A DNA stretch of 64,000 bases from Streptomyces rhizoryzae (lineage in GTDB: Bacteria > Actinomycetota > Actinomycetes > Streptomycetales > Streptomycetaceae). The stretch is taken from the NCBI RefSeq assembly GCF_023155275.1, contig NZ_JALMUV010000046.1, forward strand, positions 1-64,000, read 5' to 3'. A program made the translations under genes and the position numbers. Every line of letters begins with the position of its first letter. Within the stretch, counting starts at the first letter, position 1. Shown here piece after piece: positions 15,428-23,194 of the stretch. The notes beneath the pieces are model-generated. The model worked only from the letters and a program-made list of their open reading frames with translations, had not been told where the DNA came from and made no database searches.

Positions 15428-15979
15428 TCACTTCTCCCGGTGCGTCAGGACCTCGGCGAGCCGGGGCGCCTCCCGGTCCCGCCGGGACATCGAGGTGACC
15501 GGCAGCGGCCACGGAATGGCCAGTTCCGGGTCGTCGAAGGCGATCACCACGTCCTCGGCGGGATCGTGCGGGCGGTCGATCCGGTACGCGGTGTCGGCGG
15601 TTGCGGTCAGGGCCTGGAAGCCGTGCGCGCAGCCCGCCGGAACGTACACGGTCGCCTGGGTCTCGCCGGACAACGCGAAGCAGGCCCGGTGGCGGTAGGT
15701 CGGCGAGTCCGGCCGCAGGTCCACCACGACGTCGAAGATCCTTCCGTAGGCGCACCGCACGAGCTTGGCCTCGCCGGCGCCGGAGCGCAGGTGCAGGCCG
15801 CGCAGTACGCCCCGGGCCGAGCGGGACACGCTGTCCTGGACGAAGGCGTGCGGGTCCAGGCCCACCGAGCGGACGACGTCGGCGTCGAAGGTGCGGCAGA
15901 AGAAGCCGCGTTCGTCGGCGTGCGGCTCCGGCTCGAACAGGTACGCGCCGGCGATCTGCGGGACTTCGGTGGCTTTCAT
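15428..15979 (-). CDS. RmlC-like nucleotide-sugar 3(,5)-epimerase
   Basis: This 183-residue cupin is related to dTDP-4-dehydrorhamnose 3,5-epimerase. Family segments include DERGFFCRTFD (about 22-32), VLRGLHLRSG with the catalytic base His (RGLH), KLVRCAYGRIFDVVVDLR, and VPAGCAHGFQAL. In RmlC a Tyr that acts as the second acid/base lies in a Tyr-Tyr pair. The aligned stretch here reads RIDRPHDP, so both Tyr positions look replaced by Pro and His. This suggests a monofunctional or altered epimerase rather than a standard rhamnose enzyme. No rmlA, rmlB or rmlD is in the window. It overlaps the pyruvyltransferase gene by 4 nt (ATGA), so the two are translationally coupled. Confidence 0.85.
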   Translation of the reverse strand: MKATEVPQIAGAYLFEPEPHADERGFFCRTFDADVVRSVGLDPHAFVQDSVSRSARGVLRGLHLRSGAGEAKLVRCAYGRIFDVVVDLRPDSPTYRHRACFALSGETQATVYVPAGCAHGFQALTATADTAYRIDRPHDPAEDVVIAFDDPELAIPWPLPVTSMSRRDREAPRLAEVLTHREK

Positions 15980-17208
15980 GGGGCCTTCCGTACGGTGGGG
16001 GCGGGGCCGGGCGCGGGGAACAGGGTCGCGGTCAGGTCGGTGAACTGGGCGGTGAGTTGGCCGGTGGCGAGCCGGTTGCGCTCGGCCAGGGTGCGGCGCA
16101 GGTCAGCGGCGTGCTCCTCCAGCGCCCGGAACTGCTCCAGCAGCCGCCCGGCGTCCAGCTCGCGGGCCGGGTGGCAGTACGCGCCGAGCCCCATCCGCGC
16201 CATGAGCGCGTCGCTCTTCGCCGCGTAGCTCAGGGCGAGCGTCGGCGTACCGGCCTTCAGCGCGCAGACGAGGTTGTGGTAGCGGATCGCCACCACGGTG
16301 TCGGCGGCCGCCGTCTCCCGCATCAGGTCGGCGAGGGAGGCCGCCTCGGCGGCGGTGACCAGCGGTGAGTCCACCGCGGCCAGGATCGCGGCGGCCACCG
16401 GCGCGTCGCAGCTGTCGCCGGTCAGCAGCCGGACCGGCCTGCCGTCCGCGACCAGCGCGCGGACGAAGCGCGTGGTGCCGTCGAGGTAGCGCCGGTGGAT
16501 CGCGTCGGCCCGGGCGCGGTCGTCGTCGCCGCCGTGGAAGTCCATGACGCCGACGCAGACCCGGCCCGGCGGGGCCGGGGGCCCGCTCGCCCGGGGGACC
16601 GGCAGGGCGAACGCGAGGTCCGGGTAGACCCCGTCGCCCGCGGTGTCCACGCCCATCGCCCGCAGCGCGTCGCGGGACCGGGTGTCCCGGTACGACCGGT
16701 ACGCGGCCAGCCGCGCCGCCCGGCGCACCAGGGCCCGCGTCGGCCGGCTGCCGATCGCCGCGGCGCCGACGCTGACCAGCGCGACCGGGGTGCGCAGCAG
16801 CCGGCCGGCCGCGCAGAGCAGGAACAGCGCGTACGGGAAGCCCCACGGCCGCAGCGGCAGGGTGGCCTCCAGGACGCCCATGCCCGGCACGATCACCACG
16901 TCGTGCCGGCGCACCCAGGCGGCGGTGCGGAAGGCGTCGACGAGTTTGCCCAGCGCCTTCGCCGCGATCGCGCCGGCCCGCGACGCGGTCCGGTACTCCC
17001 CGCGGTACCAGTGCAGCCGCGTCGCCGGGATCCCGAACCGGGCCGTCACGGCCTCGGGTCCGCCGCACAGCGCGTCCACGACCGCCTCCGGATGCGCGGC
17101 GCGGAGGTACCCGAGCAGGGCCTCCAGCGACCCGTCGTTGCCGAGGTTGCCGGAGCCGAGCAGGCCGAACACCCCGACGCGCACGGGGGCCCGGTCCGCG
17201 GACGTCAT
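15976..17208 (-). CDS. Polysaccharide pyruvyl transferase family protein
   Basis: This 410-residue protein matches the PF04230 family (CsaB, WcaK/AmsJ type), which transfers pyruvate from phosphoenolpyruvate to sugars as a ketal. Recognisable parts are GVFGLLGSGNLGNDGSLEA at the N-terminus, the VIVPGMGVLEA loop, RYRSYRDTRSRDALRAMG-like and DLAFALP segments, VCVGVMDFHGGDDD, and near the end IRYHNLVCALKAGTPTLALSY, where the family has a conserved His. A pyruvate ketal would add negative charge to the polymer. Start and stop codons overlap both neighbours by 4 nt, so it is inside one operon. Confidence 0.88.
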   Translation of the reverse strand: MTSADRAPVRVGVFGLLGSGNLGNDGSLEALLGYLRAAHPEAVVDALCGGPEAVTARFGIPATRLHWYRGEYRTASRAGAIAAKALGKLVDAFRTAAWVRRHDVVIVPGMGVLEATLPLRPWGFPYALFLLCAAGRLLRTPVALVSVGAAAIGSRPTRALVRRAARLAAYRSYRDTRSRDALRAMGVDTAGDGVYPDLAFALPVPRASGPPAPPGRVCVGVMDFHGGDDDRARADAIHRRYLDGTTRFVRALVADGRPVRLLTGDSCDAPVAAAILAAVDSPLVTAAEAASLADLMRETAAADTVVAIRYHNLVCALKAGTPTLALSYAAKSDALMARMGLGAYCHPARELDAGRLLEQFRALEEHAADLRRTLAERNRLATGQLTAQFTDLTATLFPAPGPAPTVRKAP

Positions 17209-18152
17209 GCCTGCCTCCCCTCACGGCCGGCGACCAGGGCGTCGACGCAGACGGCGACCCGGCCCGGGTCGACCGGGGCGCGGTCCTCGACCCGCTCGCC
17301 GGCGCCCGGCCGGGCCCGGCTGGCCAGCCACGCGGCCAGGTGGCGGTAGCAGGCGCGCCGGTCGGCCGGGGACAGCGGCGCGCGCCGGACCGCCGCGGCG
17401 AAGCCCCAGACGTACTCGGCGAGCAGCCGGGGCGTCGGGTGCAGCGGGCCCGCCCGGCGCGGGTCGAGGTTGACGCACCGGGCGCGCTTGCCCGGATTCG
17501 CCCGCTCGGCGCGGGCGGGGTGGTCGCGGCGGAAGTACAGCAGCTCCGGCACCTGGTGGAAGGGCCCGTGCAGGGTGAGTTCGGCGACGAACGTGCGGTC
17601 CGCGTGGTGGTAGCTGTCCAGCGGTTTCACCCGGCGCAACACCTCGGCCCGCAGCACCCCGTAGAAGTCGTCGCCGCCGGGCTCGAACAGCAGGCTGCGG
17701 AAGCGTTCGGGCGGGTGCGGCGAGTCGGTGGCGAGCCCGTACGCGTAGGGGACCTTCAGCGCGCCGCCGCCGTCGACGACCGCTTGGCCGGTGTGCGCGA
17801 GGATCACGTCCGGCCGCTCGTCCAGCGCCTGGACGCAGCGGCGCAGCAGGTCCCGGCCGTACAGGTCGTCGTGCGAGGCCCACTTGAACAGTTCGCCGCG
17901 GGACGCGGCGAACACGCGGTTGTGGTTCGGCGTGGCGCCGATGTTCCGGGGCAGCCGGAGGTAGCGGATGCGCGCGTCCTGCGCGGCGTACCGGCGGCAG
18001 ATGTCCTGGGTGCCGTCGGTCGAGGCGTTGTCGGAGATGATCAGCTCGAAGTCCTCGTAGGTCTGCCCCAGCAGGGCGTCGAGCGACTCGGCCAGGTACT
18101 CCTCGCCGTTGTACACGGGCAGGCCGATGCTCAGCCTGGGACGGGCGGTCAT
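17205..18152 (-). CDS. Family 2 glycosyltransferase
   Basis: This 315-residue GT-A glycosyltransferase has the standard opening RLSIGLPVYNGEEYLAESL, then QTYEDFELIISDNASTDGT. It also has SHDDLYGRDLL, with the Asp pair that would bind metal and nucleotide sugar. It is predicted to add one sugar to the lipid-linked repeat unit on the cytoplasmic side. The acceptor and sugar are unknown. The C-terminal 60 residues are Arg/Ala-rich and less conserved. It starts at ATG 18152 with a 4-nt overlap with the flippase gene and ends with a 4-nt overlap with the pyruvyltransferase. Confidence 0.9.
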   Translation of the reverse strand: MTARPRLSIGLPVYNGEEYLAESLDALLGQTYEDFELIISDNASTDGTQDICRRYAAQDARIRYLRLPRNIGATPNHNRVFAASRGELFKWASHDDLYGRDLLRRCVQALDERPDVILAHTGQAVVDGGGALKVPYAYGLATDSPHPPERFRSLLFEPGGDDFYGVLRAEVLRRVKPLDSYHHADRTFVAELTLHGPFHQVPELLYFRRDHPARAERANPGKRARCVNLDPRRAGPLHPTPRLLAEYVWGFAAAVRRAPLSPADRRACYRHLAAWLASRARPGAGERVEDRAPVDPGRVAVCVDALVAGREGRQA

Positions 18153-19459
18153 GGGGTCCTCGCTTCCGGGAGGGGGTCGGGACGGTGCTCGGGCAGGGCG
18201 GACCGGAGCTGGAGCCACCACACGGCCGAGCCGCTGACGGTCGCGGCGGCGACGCCCCAGGCCGAGCCGGCGGTCCCGGCGGCGGCCGCCCCGCCGAGAC
18301 CGCCGCCGACGTAGCACAGGGAGGCGAACAGCTGGCAGCGCAGGCTGCGCCGGGCCGCGCCGAGCGCGCGCAGCCCGGCCGCCGCGCCGGTGCCCAGGCC
18401 CGCGCCCGCCACGCCGAGGGTGACCGGCACGATGAGCGCCGCGGCGGAGTGCCAGACGCCGCCGAGCACCAGCTCGCCGAGCCGGTCCGGCACCAGCAGC
18501 AGCGCCCCGCCCCAGAGCAGCGCGGCGACGGCCTGCCCGCCGCCCAGCACCAGGCAGAACGCGCCGAGGCGGTGCGGGGCCTGCCGCAGCACCCGGGCCG
18601 CCTCCGGCACGGTGACCAGCGACAGCCCCATCAGCACGGCGAGGAACGGGCCGAGCAGGAGCTCGGCGCCCCGCACCGCACCCACCGCGCCGACCCCGGC
18701 GATCGCACCGAGCCCGTACGCCCGCAGCTGGCTCGCGCCGCTGAGGCTGACGTTCTCGACGAGGTACCGGGAGCCGAGGTCGCGCTGCTCGCCGAGCCAC
18801 CCGCGGGCCCCGCCGATCCGGGGCCGGATGCCGGACTGGAGGCAGCCGTAGGCGGCGGCCACCGCGGCGGCCGCGCCCCAGGCGAGCACGAACGCGGCCA
18901 CGCTGCCCACCCGGTCCGCCGCGACCATGGCCGGGACGAGCGCGACGCCGCACACCAGGTCGTTGGCGAACGCCTTCCGCCCGGCGCCGGCGGCGAAGAA
19001 CGCGAACCGCCAGGCGTCCTGGAGCAGCAGCCCCGGCAGCAGCACGCCGAGGCAGGCGAACGCGGTCCCCACGCGGCCGCCGAGCACCGGCCCGGCCACC
19101 AGGCACACCGCGCCGACGGCGCCGCCGACGCCGAGCGCGGTACCCGAGGCCCGGGCCACCGCCGCGCGCCAGGACGACTCCGGCACACCGCTGAAGCGCA
19201 CCACGAGCGGGTCGGTGGCCAGCCCGCGGGAGACGTTGAGCACCACGCCGTAGGTCACCCAGGCCAGGCTGAACACGCCGAACGCGGTCACCCCCAGCGA
19301 GCGCGCCACGTAGGCGCCCACCGCGAAGTTGGTCACGCTGGAGGCCGCCTGATCGGCCAGTCCCCAGGACAGCCGGCCGGCGAGGGCCCGCCCGGCGGCC
19401 CGGCCCGGTGCGGTCGGGGGGACCGCCCGGTCCTCCCCCTCGGTGGCCCTCGGTGTCAT
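18149..19459 (-). CDS. Wzx-like polysaccharide flippase
   Basis: This 436-residue membrane protein has about 12-14 hydrophobic segments and no soluble domain, consistent with the MOP superfamily of lipid-linked oligosaccharide flippases. Typical features are the N-terminal GLADQAASSVTNFAVGAYVARSLG, where MOP transporters carry a conserved Asp/Gln in the first helix, and the VTVPEAARVL motif midway. It would move undecaprenyl-pyrophosphate-linked repeat units to the outer face for polymerisation. It overlaps the DUF4910 gene and the GT2 gene by 4 nt each. Substrate specificity cannot be inferred. Confidence 0.82.
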   Translation of the reverse strand: MTPRATEGEDRAVPPTAPGRAAGRALAGRLSWGLADQAASSVTNFAVGAYVARSLGVTAFGVFSLAWVTYGVVLNVSRGLATDPLVVRFSGVPESSWRAAVARASGTALGVGGAVGAVCLVAGPVLGGRVGTAFACLGVLLPGLLLQDAWRFAFFAAGAGRKAFANDLVCGVALVPAMVAADRVGSVAAFVLAWGAAAAVAAAYGCLQSGIRPRIGGARGWLGEQRDLGSRYLVENVSLSGASQLRAYGLGAIAGVGAVGAVRGAELLLGPFLAVLMGLSLVTVPEAARVLRQAPHRLGAFCLVLGGGQAVAALLWGGALLLVPDRLGELVLGGVWHSAAALIVPVTLGVAGAGLGTGAAAGLRALGAARRSLRCQLFASLCYVGGGLGGAAAAGTAGSAWGVAAATVSGSAVWWLQLRSALPEHRPDPLPEARTP

Positions 19460-20730
19460 ACCGCGACCAGCCCGGCGCCGTGCAGGGCGTCGGCCGCGGC
19501 GGCGACGGTGTCGAACGGCAGCCCGGACCGCTCGGCGACGTCGAGCAGGCTGTGCGCGCCGTCGGAGAGGCTGAGCACCCAGAGCATCGCCATCTGGGCC
19601 TCCTTGGTGTCGCTGCGGCCGCCGAGCGCGTCGTAGAGGCCGCGCCGCCCCAACTGCGGTTCGCCGTACGGACTCTGGTTGCGGTACCGCCGGTTGCGGT
19701 CGAGGACGGCGAACGCCTCGCGGCAGACGGCGAGGGTGTCCGCCAGTGCCTCGGGGGAGACGAAGTCCGGGTTGTCCGCCGAGGTGTGGTACTCGGGGTA
19801 CGCGGCGTAGGGCGTCCGGCTGAGCGAGCCCACGCCGAGGTCGAAGCCGGGCGAGCAGAACTGCCGCTCGTCGTAGCCGTACGGCGTGAACTCCGTTATC
19901 TCGTGCGGTCGTCGGGACGTGGTGAGGACGTGGCGGAGTACCCGGTCGATCTCGGCGTCGCCGCGCCTGCTCTGCTTGTACGTCAGGTGGCCCCGGTCGC
20001 CGGCGCAGGCCAGCACCAGCCCGTGCCGGACCCGGTCGATCCGCTCCGCGTTGCGCGCCAGCCAGGTGATCGCGCCGATGGTGCCGGGCGCGTACAGGAA
20101 CCGGTAGGTGTAGTACGGGGACCGCCCGGCCAGCGAGCGGGCCAGATAGGTCGCCACCGCGATACCGGCCAGGTTGTCGTTGGCCAGCGACGGGTGGCAG
20201 ACGTGGCAGGAGACCAGCACCTCGTCCGGGACCCGGCCGGGGACCACGTGCTCGGCGTAGGTGAGGTGGCCGTCGGCGAGGGTGGTGTCGATGCGCACCT
20301 CGTAGTCGCCGTCGGGCAGCGCGTCCAGGGTCTCCTGGGCCAGGCAGAAGCCCCAGTCCGGGGTGTAGTAGCTGGTGCGGTACGGCACCCAGGACGGGTG
20401 GTCCGGCAGGGTGTGCAGGTGGGCGCGCAGCTCGGCCAGCGGCATGGTCGCGGACACCGGCACGCTGTAGCCGAGGACGTGCAGACTGGACGCGGCGAAG
20501 TCGACGACCCGCCTGCCGGCGGGGTCGGCGATGTACGCGTCGCGGATGTTCCACTCCTGCGGCACCGTCCAGTCGAGCACCCGCGTCCCGGTCGGCACCT
20601 CGTGCACCCGGAGCGGGACGTACTCGCCGACGATGTCCAGGGTGGCCCGCACCCCGTCGCCGGTGATGCTCCGGCACAGCGGGTACAGCCGCTCCACCAG
20701 GGCGTGCATCTCCTCGCCCGCGGCGGTCAC
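19456..20730 (-). CDS. DUF4910 / M28-like aminopeptidase-fold protein
   Basis: This 424-residue protein belongs to the DUF2172/DUF4910 group, whose fold resembles Zn-aminopeptidases of family M28. The core holds VSCHVCHPSLANDNLAG, with likely metal-binding His and Asp, then LYAPGTIGAITWL where classical M28 has its Glu pair, and PEYHTSADN with a further His. The last 60 residues (DTKEAQMAMLWVLSLSDG and onward) look like a winged helix. These proteins often sit in polysaccharide clusters, and their reaction is not established. Amide bond cleavage or formation on a sugar is one guess. GTG 20730 overlaps the epimerase stop by 4 nt. The N-terminal extension of the open frame beyond it is ignored. 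Confidence 0.8.
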   Translation of the reverse strand: MTAAGEEMHALVERLYPLCRSITGDGVRATLDIVGEYVPLRVHEVPTGTRVLDWTVPQEWNIRDAYIADPAGRRVVDFAASSLHVLGYSVPVSATMPLAELRAHLHTLPDHPSWVPYRTSYYTPDWGFCLAQETLDALPDGDYEVRIDTTLADGHLTYAEHVVPGRVPDEVLVSCHVCHPSLANDNLAGIAVATYLARSLAGRSPYYTYRFLYAPGTIGAITWLARNAERIDRVRHGLVLACAGDRGHLTYKQSRRGDAEIDRVLRHVLTTSRRPHEITEFTPYGYDERQFCSPGFDLGVGSLSRTPYAAYPEYHTSADNPDFVSPEALADTLAVCREAFAVLDRNRRYRNQSPYGEPQLGRRGLYDALGGRSDTKEAQMAMLWVLSLSDGAHSLLDVAERSGLPFDTVAAAADALHGAGLVAV

Positions 20731-21752
20731 CGGCGCCACCGCAGGGTGTCGTCGACGGCGCCCGCGCCGGAGGCCGCGCGCAGCACGGCGAGCCGGGTGA
20801 ACCGGTTGTCGAAGTCCTTCCCGGTCAGGCCGAACGCCCGGTAGGCGCCGGCGAGTTCGCGCGCGCCCCGCTGCACCGTCCACGCGCAGTCGAAGCCGGG
20901 GATCGCGGCGCGGAAGCGGGAGAAGTCCACGCGGTACGAGCGCGGGTCGGCGCCGTTCTCGCCGGTGATGTTCACCTTCGCACCGGGGACCGCCTCGGCG
21001 ACCTGCTCGGCGATCTCGGCGACCGTGACGTTGTTGGCCTCGCTGCCGATGTTGAAGGCCCGGTCATGGACGGCCGCACGGGGTGCGGTGAGTGCGGCCG
21101 TGAAGGCGCGGGCGATGTCGGCGGCGTGCACCAGCGGGCGCCAGGGGGTGCCGTCGGAGAGCACCCGCACCTCGCCGGTCAGCAGCGCGTGGCCCACCAG
21201 GTTGTTCAGCACGATGTCGGCGCGCAGCCGGGGGGAGTGGCCGAAGGCGGTGGCGTTGCGCAGGTAGACCGGGGAGAAGTCCTCGTCGGCCAGTGCGTGC
21301 AGGTCGTCCTCGACGCGCACCTTGGACTCGGCGTACGGGGTGACGGGGCGCAGCGGGGCGTCCTCGCCCACGAGGGCGTCGCCGCCCGCCGCGCCGTAGA
21401 CCGAGCACGTGGACGCGTACAGGAAGCGCTTCACCCCCGCGTCGCGGGCCAGCCGGGCGAGGCGGACCGAGGCGTGGTGGTTGATGGCGTAGGTGAGCTC
21501 GGGCGCCAGCGAGCCGAGCGGGTCGTTGGAGAGCGCGGCGAGGTGGATCACGGCGTCCACCCCTGCCACGTGGTCGGCGGTGACATCGCGCAGGTCGACG
21601 CGGTGTCCCCGCGGGTCGGCGGGTGCCGGGCCGAGGATGCAGTCGGCGAACAGGCCGGAGTCGAGGCCGACGACGTCGTGTCCGGCGGCTTCGAGGACCG
21701 GGGCCATGACGGTGCCCAGGTAGCCCTGGTGTCCGGTCAGCAGTACGCGCAC
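20727..21752 (-). CDS. NAD-dependent sugar epimerase/dehydratase (extended SDR)
   Basis: This 341-residue extended short-chain dehydrogenase acts on a nucleotide sugar. The Rossmann motif is GHQGYLGTVMAP (a GxxGxxG pattern) at residues 7-18. DLRD marks the adenine contact, HLAALSNDP follows, and the catalytic triad is Ser in ASTCSVYG plus YAESK. It could be a 4-epimerase, 4,6-dehydratase or 4-reductase. The motifs alone do not decide. It lies in the same run as a cytidylyltransferase-like gene, a deacetylase and a C-methyltransferase, so it probably handles the same activated sugar. It is 3 nt downstream of the PIG-L gene. Confidence 0.87.
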   Translation of the reverse strand: MRVLLTGHQGYLGTVMAPVLEAAGHDVVGLDSGLFADCILGPAPADPRGHRVDLRDVTADHVAGVDAVIHLAALSNDPLGSLAPELTYAINHHASVRLARLARDAGVKRFLYASTCSVYGAAGGDALVGEDAPLRPVTPYAESKVRVEDDLHALADEDFSPVYLRNATAFGHSPRLRADIVLNNLVGHALLTGEVRVLSDGTPWRPLVHAADIARAFTAALTAPRAAVHDRAFNIGSEANNVTVAEIAEQVAEAVPGAKVNITGENGADPRSYRVDFSRFRAAIPGFDCAWTVQRGARELAGAYRAFGLTGKDFDNRFTRLAVLRAASGAGAVDDTLRWRR

Positions 21753-21755
21753 GGG

Positions 21756-22403
21756 TCAACCCCCAAGAGTGAGCGTGAGTTTGGTGACGGCGAACGCCTC
21801 GGCGTAGCGCGCACGGCATTCGATGCCGCGGATCCGCGCGAGGCCGAGGAAAGCCTCCCGGTCGTACCAGGGCCGGTGCCGCTGCGAGGGGTAGTGCTCC
21901 TGGAGCAGCCGGACCTTCCGTTCGGCGATCCGCGGTGACAGCGGCTGGTAGGCGGCCGGACGGCCCAGATCGCCGTCCCACTTGACGATCTCGTAGCCCA
22001 GCACGAGGTGGTCCCGGAAGGCGGTGGGGACCAGCTTCGCCAGACCGCGGTGGTCCTGGTGCGCGTCCTCGGTCCGCGGGGCCAGCACCAGGTCCGGCTC
22101 GATGCCCGTGCGCACCTCCTCGACCGCGGCCTTGGCCTCGTCCCAGTACGCGGGCAGCAGGCCGTCCGGCAGCTTCAGGACGGTCAGCCGCAGGTCGGCG
22201 CCCGGGCAGAACGCGGCGAGCGCGGTCCGCTCCTCCTGCTCGCGCTCGGTGCCGCCGCCCGAGAGCACCAGCGCGTCGACCCGGAGCCCCGGCCGGGCCA
22301 GGCACATCGTCAGCAGGGTGCCGCCCGCGCCGATGGCGATGTCGTCGCAGTGCGCGCCCACCGCGACGATCCGGTCCAGGCGCCCGGCGCCGAGGCGGAT
22401 CAT
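21756..22403 (-). CDS. PIG-L family deacetylase
   Basis: This 215-residue zinc-dependent LmbE/PIG-L-fold protein has AVGAHCDDIAIGAGGTL (residues 11-27, in place of the usual AHPDDE), and EDAHQDHRGLAKLV with the second metal-binding His. Family members remove N-acetyl groups from sugars, as in GPI and mycothiol precursors. Here it likely deacetylates an N-acetylated sugar of the polysaccharide, either as the nucleotide sugar or after transfer. ATG 22403 gives MIRLGAGRLDRIVAVGAH and overlaps the nucleotidyltransferase stop by 4 nt. A longer frame to 22442 exists but lacks support. Confidence 0.87.
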   Translation of the reverse strand: MIRLGAGRLDRIVAVGAHCDDIAIGAGGTLLTMCLARPGLRVDALVLSGGGTEREQEERTALAAFCPGADLRLTVLKLPDGLLPAYWDEAKAAVEEVRTGIEPDLVLAPRTEDAHQDHRGLAKLVPTAFRDHLVLGYEIVKWDGDLGRPAAYQPLSPRIAERKVRLLQEHYPSQRHRPWYDREAFLGLARIRGIECRARYAEAFAVTKLTLTLGG

Positions 22404-23194
22404 GCGCTCACCCCCGCGCCGTCCCGCTCCCACACGGCCCACGGGCGGTCGCCCCGGGCGTAGGCGGCGTCGAGCGCGGCCCGTTCCTTGACGGTGTCGG
22501 TCGGCTTCCAGAAGCCGCGGTGCCGGTGCGCCACGAGCCGCCCCCGCTTGGCGAGCCGGGCGCAGCCGTCGGCGACCAGGTCACCGTTCTCCGGGAGGTG
22601 GTCGAAGACCTCCTGGCGCAGCACGAAGTAGCCGCCGTTCTCCCACAGCGGCAGTTCGCTCACCGCGGTGATGCCGCCGACCAGGCCGTCCTCGCCCAGC
22701 TCCACGCAGTGGAAGGAGGACTGGGGCGGCACGACCATCATCGACGCGCCCGCGTCGCGCTGCGCGAACCGGTCGATCATCTCGGGCAGCGGGGCGTCGG
22801 TGAGCACGTCGGCGTAGTTGGCGAGGAACATCTCGTCGCCGTCCAGGTGGTGCCGCACCCGGCGGAGGCGCTCCCCGATCGGCGAGGCGACGCCGGTCTG
22901 CGCGAACGTGATCGTCCAGTCGGCGATGTCGGTGGACAGCAGCTCGGTCCGCCCGCCCCGCAGCACGAAGTCGTTGGACGCGGTCTCCTCGTAGGTGAGG
23001 AAGAAGTCCTTGATGTGGTGAGCCCCGTGGCCCAGGCACAGGATGAACTCGGTGTGCCCGAAGTGCGCGTAGTAGCGCATGACGTGCCAGATCAGCGGCC
23101 GCGGGCCGACCATCGCCATCGGCTTGGGCACGTCGTCGCCCGCGCCCTGGCGCATCCGCATCCCGTAACCGCCGCAGAACAGAACGACCTTCAT
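22400..23194 (-). CDS. Sugar-1-phosphate nucleotidyltransferase, glucose-1-phosphate cytidylyltransferase-like
   Basis: This 264-residue nucleotidyltransferase activates a hexose-1-phosphate. The signature loop is VLFCGGYGMRMRQ, followed by PKPMAMVGPRPLIWHVMRYY. The phrase GFWKPTDTVKERAALDAAY near the end and PWAVWE match RfbF (glucose-1-phosphate cytidylyltransferase) rather than RmlA or GalU. On that basis the product is probably a CDP-sugar. CDP-glucose is the entry point to 3,6-dideoxy- and branched-chain sugars, which fits the neighbouring C-methyltransferase, epimerase and deacetylase. It overlaps both neighbours by 4 nt. Confidence 0.82.
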   Translation of the reverse strand: MKVVLFCGGYGMRMRQGAGDDVPKPMAMVGPRPLIWHVMRYYAHFGHTEFILCLGHGAHHIKDFFLTYEETASNDFVLRGGRTELLSTDIADWTITFAQTGVASPIGERLRRVRHHLDGDEMFLANYADVLTDAPLPEMIDRFAQRDAGASMMVVPPQSSFHCVELGEDGLVGGITAVSELPLWENGGYFVLRQEVFDHLPENGDLVADGCARLAKRGRLVAHRHRGFWKPTDTVKERAALDAAYARGDRPWAVWERDGAGVSA

